Source: Actinomycetota bacterium (GTDB lineage Bacteria > Actinomycetota > Acidimicrobiia > Acidimicrobiales > JAHWKP01). From it: a DNA stretch of 9,348 bases. Position numbers and translations under genes: made by a program. How positions within the stretch are numbered: the first letter of the stretch is position 1; every line of letters starts with the position of its first letter. Location of the stretch: positions 1 to 9,348 of the forward strand of contig JAHWKP010000058.1 of the NCBI GenBank assembly GCA_019347775.1, read 5' to 3'. Under the pieces are notes generated by a model. It worked only from the letters and a program-made list of their open reading frames with translations. It was not told the origin of the DNA and made no database searches. Positions 5,724 through 9,348 of this stretch are shown piece after piece.

Positions 5724-7234
5724 GGCGCCTGACTACGGCGCCCCGCGCCGTCTGGCTGATCGTCGCCCTCCACGGCGCGCTGCTGGCCACCTACACCGTG
5801 TCCTTCGCCTCGTTCCGGGCCCCCGACGAACCGCAACACACCGACCTGGTGCGCTACGTCCGGGCCGAGGGCGACTATCCGGCCTACGACGAGCGCCAGC
5901 TGGGCCGGCCTGTCTTCAACGCGCTCGACATCGTCAGGTTCGACGTTCCTGCGGTCACGAGCCGCGACCTGCCCGAGGCCGACGCCCCGCCGCGATCTGA
6001 GCGCCCGTCGTTCGGGGAGCTCGGGTCGGACCTCGAGACGGTGCCGGACGAATCGAACCAACTCCCGAGTCATCCGCCCCTCCATTACTTCGTGGCCGGC
6101 GCGGTGACGGGAGCGGTCTCGGCCATACCGGGCGACCTGGCCTTCGATCAGGAGGTGGGAGTCCTTCGCCTCCTGGGCGCCCTGATGGTCCTGCCCTTGC
6201 CTCTGCTCGCCTGGGCCACAGCCCGTCGCCTGCGGGCGGGATGGAGCACGGGGCTCGCGGCCGCGGCCGTCCCGTTGGCGGTTCCACAGTTGCACCACAT
6301 CGGCGCCTCGGTCACCAACGACAACCTGCTTACGCTGCTCGTCGGGATCGCCACCTTGCTGGTGGCCCGCGTCATCACCGGAGATCGAAGTTGGCGCACC
6401 GCGTTACTGCTCGGCGTCGTGACCGGTCTGGCCCTGCTGACCAAGGCCTTCGCCCTGTTTCTACCCATCTGGATCATGATGGCGTTCGCTCTCGCGGTGC
6501 GGCGGGGCTGGTCCTGGCGGGGGTCGCTACCGCGGATCGCCATAAGCCTCGGCGTCGCCTTCGTCGTCGGCGGATGGTGGTGGGCCCGCAACCTCTTGGT
6601 CTTCGGCCAGCTGCAGACCGGGATCAAGCTCCTTGATCCGGCGCCGGCCGGCTTCGACCCCGACCCGCTGTGGTGGCTCGGTCGTTACTTCACCCTCATG
6701 CCTCTGCGCTTCTGGGGATCATTCGGTTGGTTCGACGTGTCGATTCCCGCGGCCGCAGCCATTGTCGCCACCGCGGTCGTCGTGGTGCTGGTCGCGGTCG
6801 GCATCGCCAGCGCCGACAGCGGGAGACGGCGGACCGACCTGGCCATGATGCTGATACCGCTGCTGGCCATCGCGGCCATGGTCGCCATCGGCGCCTTCCA
6901 GGGATATCTGCGCACCAGCTTCGACGAGGGACTGCAGGGGCGTTACCTGTTTCCGGGGATCGTGGGGCTCGCGGCCGTCGTGGCATGGGGACTGCGCGAC
7001 AAGCGGTGGGCGCCGCTGGCCGTGCTCGTCGGCGCGGCGGCGATGCAGGTGACCGCCTGGCTGACGATCGTCGACTTCTACTGGGGCGGGGCCGATGTTT
7101 CCGCGGAGATCGGTTCGCTGGTCGCGTGGGCGCCGTGGGATCCCGCCGTGCTGGTGCTCGGGGCGGTGCTGCTGGTCGTTGCGACCGTCGCCACGACGGC
7201 CGAGCTGGTGAAAGAGACCCGCCAACTCAAGTGA
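5720..7234 (+). CDS. Polytopic membrane protein, DUF2142/GT-C glycosyltransferase-like
   Basis: A 504-residue integral membrane protein beginning at GTG 5720, whose GTGA overlaps the sirtuin stop codon, so translation is probably coupled. About 11-12 hydrophobic segments are visible (for example 11-30, 148-168, 201-219, 227-257, 342-363, 373-393, 430-451, 475-492). A large extracytoplasmic loop of ~90 residues follows the first segment. It opens with APDEPQH (34-40), matching the acidic motif of GT-C enzymes, and ends with SHPPLHYF (117-124). A late QGRYLFP (406-412) is characteristic of DUF2142 and related GT-C proteins. Members are thought to move sugars from polyprenyl-phosphate donors onto envelope glycans or proteins. 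Activity, donor and acceptor cannot be read from sequence. No other glycan genes are nearby, and the link to the sirtuin may be purely positional. The gene ends one base from the convergent nitroreductase gene, with no terminator between them. Confidence 0.8.
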   Translation: MRRLTTAPRAVWLIVALHGALLATYTVSFASFRAPDEPQHTDLVRYVRAEGDYPAYDERQLGRPVFNALDIVRFDVPAVTSRDLPEADAPPRSERPSFGELGSDLETVPDESNQLPSHPPLHYFVAGAVTGAVSAIPGDLAFDQEVGVLRLLGALMVLPLPLLAWATARRLRAGWSTGLAAAAVPLAVPQLHHIGASVTNDNLLTLLVGIATLLVARVITGDRSWRTALLLGVVTGLALLTKAFALFLPIWIMMAFALAVRRGWSWRGSLPRIAISLGVAFVVGGWWWARNLLVFGQLQTGIKLLDPAPAGFDPDPLWWLGRYFTLMPLRFWGSFGWFDVSIPAAAAIVATAVVVVLVAVGIASADSGRRRTDLAMMLIPLLAIAAMVAIGAFQGYLRTSFDEGLQGRYLFPGIVGLAAVVAWGLRDKRWAPLAVLVGAAAMQVTAWLTIVDFYWGGADVSAEIGSLVAWAPWDPAVLVLGAVLLVVATVATTAELVKETRQLK

Positions 7235-7235
7235 G

Positions 7236-7847
7236 CTAGCGGGCGCCGGCCCAGCGGCCGAAGTGAAGCGTCTCCGACGTCGGCCGTCGCCCGACGTTCT
7301 TGAGTGAGGGGGAGGGCCGGTCGTCGGGATCGGGCCAGCCGAGGGCGATGGCGCCGATCGGCTTGTAACTCGCGGGCACGCCGAGGCGCTCCATCAACTC
7401 CTTCTCACCCGAGGAGATCCCGAAGAACAACGCGCCGAGACCTTCGTCCACGCACGTGAGCAGCATGTTCATCGACGCCATGGCCGTGTCGATGTCCCAG
7501 AAGGGAGCGGGCCACTTCGTCTCGTCTTCTCCGAGACCGAAGGCGGCCTTGTCGGGTCGCGAGTAGCGCTCGAGGTAGGCGGCCTTGTTCGACAACGGGA
7601 TGATGATCACGGGAGCGGTGGCGACGCCCTCTTGGCGGCTGGGTGGCATGCCCTCATTGCATGCGTCCCAGAAAACCCCCGTCTGTTCCGACCCCTCGAG
7701 GGCGATGAAGGCCCACCCCTGGCTGAAGCCAGCCGACGGTGCCTTTGTCGCGTTCCGCAGAATCCGGTCGACGGTCTCCCGCGGGACGGGCTTGTCGAGA
7801 AAAGAGCGCACCATGCGGCGTTTACGGACCACATCCTGAAACTCCAT
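7236..7847 (-). CDS. Nitroreductase-family FMN oxidoreductase
   Basis: A 203-residue cytoplasmic flavoprotein. The start is placed at ATG 7847 because family members characteristically begin MEFxDVVRKRRMVRxF. The upstream in-frame GTG at 7895 would add 16 residues with no family resemblance. Visible elements are the FMN-contacting KRRMVRSF (9-16), APSAGFSQGW (36-45), the central DTAMASMNMLLTCVDEGLGA helix and loop (120-139), IGAIALGWPDPDD (164-176) and a C-terminal KNVGRRP...HFGRW tail (183-199). Such enzymes reduce nitro compounds, quinones, flavins or enones with NAD(P)H, usually as homodimers; the substrate cannot be assigned. It is transcribed alone, divergently from the MoeB fusion 93 bases away and convergently with the membrane protein. 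Confidence 0.9.
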   Translation of the reverse strand: MEFQDVVRKRRMVRSFLDKPVPRETVDRILRNATKAPSAGFSQGWAFIALEGSEQTGVFWDACNEGMPPSRQEGVATAPVIIIPLSNKAAYLERYSRPDKAAFGLGEDETKWPAPFWDIDTAMASMNMLLTCVDEGLGALFFGISSGEKELMERLGVPASYKPIGAIALGWPDPDDRPSPSLKNVGRRPTSETLHFGRWAGAR

Positions 7848-7859
7848 CCCCCGATTCTC
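7848..7859 (-). promoter_or_regulatory. Possible leaderless -10 element before the nitroreductase gene
   Basis: On the minus strand GAGAAT (7859-7854) is followed by CGGGGG and then ATG 7847. It matches four of six positions of TATAAT, and the 6-base gap puts the transcription start at or next to the A of ATG. No convincing -35 was found. GGGG directly before the ATG is too close to act as a Shine-Dalgarno sequence. Confidence 0.35.
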
Positions 7860-7929
7860 GCCCAACTCCGGGCTCTGAGGGGCGGTCAGCGCCACTCAAC
7901 CACCGAAGTTGGATACGTGCCGGCAGCGG

Positions 7930-7940
7930 TAGCATCGGGC
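7930..7940 (+). promoter_or_regulatory. Leaderless -10 element before the MoeB fusion gene
   Basis: TAGCAT at 7930-7935 fits the actinobacterial -10 consensus TANNNT and ends five bases before ATG 7941. TTGGAT at 7909-7914 could be the -35, with a short 15-base spacer. No Shine-Dalgarno sequence precedes the ATG, so transcription probably begins at the start codon. Confidence 0.45.
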
Positions 7941-9095
<1,155 letters not shown>

Positions 9096-9113
9096 CGCTC
9101 GAAAAGTTTTCCC

Positions 9114-9140
9114 GAACCGATTGGGCGCGCCGCGGCTCTA
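9114..9140 (+). promoter_or_regulatory. Possible ECF-type promoter upstream of the sigma gene
   Basis: GAACC (9114-9118), 16 bases, then GCTCTA (9135-9140) loosely resembles an ECF sigma promoter, whose -35 usually contains GAAC and whose -10 is often CGTC-like. TATA at 9139-9142 could instead belong to a housekeeping -10, but no matching -35 was found. Autoregulation is only suggested. Confidence 0.25.
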
Positions 9141-9146
9141 TAGGAC

Positions 9147-9348
9147 GTGGCGGTAGTCGTGACCCTGGAAGGGCGGATGCCGGGGGCGGCCTACGACCTG
9201 CCTTCGATTGCGCTTCGCCGGCCGCGGTCGGAGACCGCTGCCGAGGCTGACGCCGCGGCATTCGCCGAGTTCTACTCAGTCGAATTCCCGCGACTGGCCG
9301 GTTACTGCCGCGCGCTGGTCGGAAGCGAGAGCGCGGCCCGCGACATCG
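9147..9348 (+). CDS. ECF-type RNA polymerase sigma factor, N-terminal part
   Basis: An open frame runs off the window edge after 67 codons. Residues ~38-67 (AAFAEFYSVEFPRLAGYCRA then LVGSESAARDI) match the start of sigma-70 region 2: the F-x-x-F-Y-x-x-x-x-P-R-L helix and the L-x-G-x-x-x-x-A-x-D-I element that leads into the core-polymerase-binding helix. Region 4 and any anti-sigma gene lie beyond the window. The start is uncertain: GTG 9147 is listed as the longest sensible choice, with GTG 9159 and ATG 9177 as alternatives. GGAAGGG at 9167-9173 sits only 3 bases before ATG 9177, unusually close. Either choice leaves a 28-38 residue tail before region 2, longer than in minimal ECF factors. 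Expected role: directing transcription of a stress or envelope regulon. Confidence 0.75.
   Translation, partial: MAVVVTLEGRMPGAAYDLPSIALRRPRSETAAEADAAAFAEFYSVEFPRLAGYCRALVGSESAARDI

Noticed and set aside
7240..7262. CGGCC/GGCCG inverted repeat as a terminator after the membrane protein gene
   Set aside because: It is only a 5-bp stem, has no T-run, and lies in the coding end of the nitroreductase gene; such repeats are expected by chance in this composition.
7632..7940. N-terminal extension of the MoeB fusion reading frame
   Set aside because: It runs antisense to the well-supported nitroreductase gene, has no family resemblance, and ATG 7941 directly precedes recognisable protein with a leaderless -10 upstream.
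9101..9112. GAAAAGTTTTC palindrome as a terminator for the MoeB fusion
   Set aside because: Its arms are too short and A/T-only, with no G/C stem, so it cannot form a stable hairpin.

Overview
High-GC DNA (roughly two-thirds G+C by eye, strong G/C preference at third codon positions) that reads as a chromosomal segment of an actinobacterium. Several features fit a deep-branching group such as Acidimicrobiia: a secreted protein with three cell-wall-binding type 2 repeats, GTG starts, start codons sitting 5-6 nt after -10-like hexamers (leaderless transcripts), and a DUF2142/GT-C-like membrane protein. The class-level placement is inference. There are no tRNA or rRNA genes, CRISPR arrays, insertion sequences or phage genes.

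Layout. (1) 1-1458, +: the 3' part of a large secreted-type protein built from ~136-residue beta-rich repeats, closed by a perfect 17-bp hairpin. (2) 1646-4036, +: an exported protein with a signal peptide, three CWB2 repeats and a ~280-residue C-terminal region I do not recognise. A bidirectional terminator follows at 4102-4131. (3) 4164-4824, -: a conserved-looking hypothetical protein whose reading frame is broken by an apparent one-base shift near 4650. (4) 4977-5723 and 5720-7234, +: a Sir2-family NAD-dependent deacylase whose stop overlaps the start of a polytopic GT-C/DUF2142-like membrane protein, a two-gene operon. (5) 7236-7847, -: a nitroreductase-family flavoprotein, ending one base from the end of the membrane protein gene. 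(6) 7941-9095, +: a rhodanese-MoeB/ThiF fusion with the rhodanese domain first. (7) 9147-9348, +: the 5' end of an ECF-type sigma factor, cut by the window edge.

How the genes fit together. Genes 1 and 2 probably both act outside the membrane as envelope or surface proteins, and their adjacency suggests a shared surface layer role. The sirtuin and membrane protein are likely translationally coupled, although no functional link is evident. The remaining genes look like separate transcription units. I see no convincing undescribed multi-gene system. The items most worth following up are the broken hypothetical gene, the unrecognised C-terminal half of the CWB2 protein, the domain order of the MoeB fusion, and a similar -10-like sequence placed just before three start codons.
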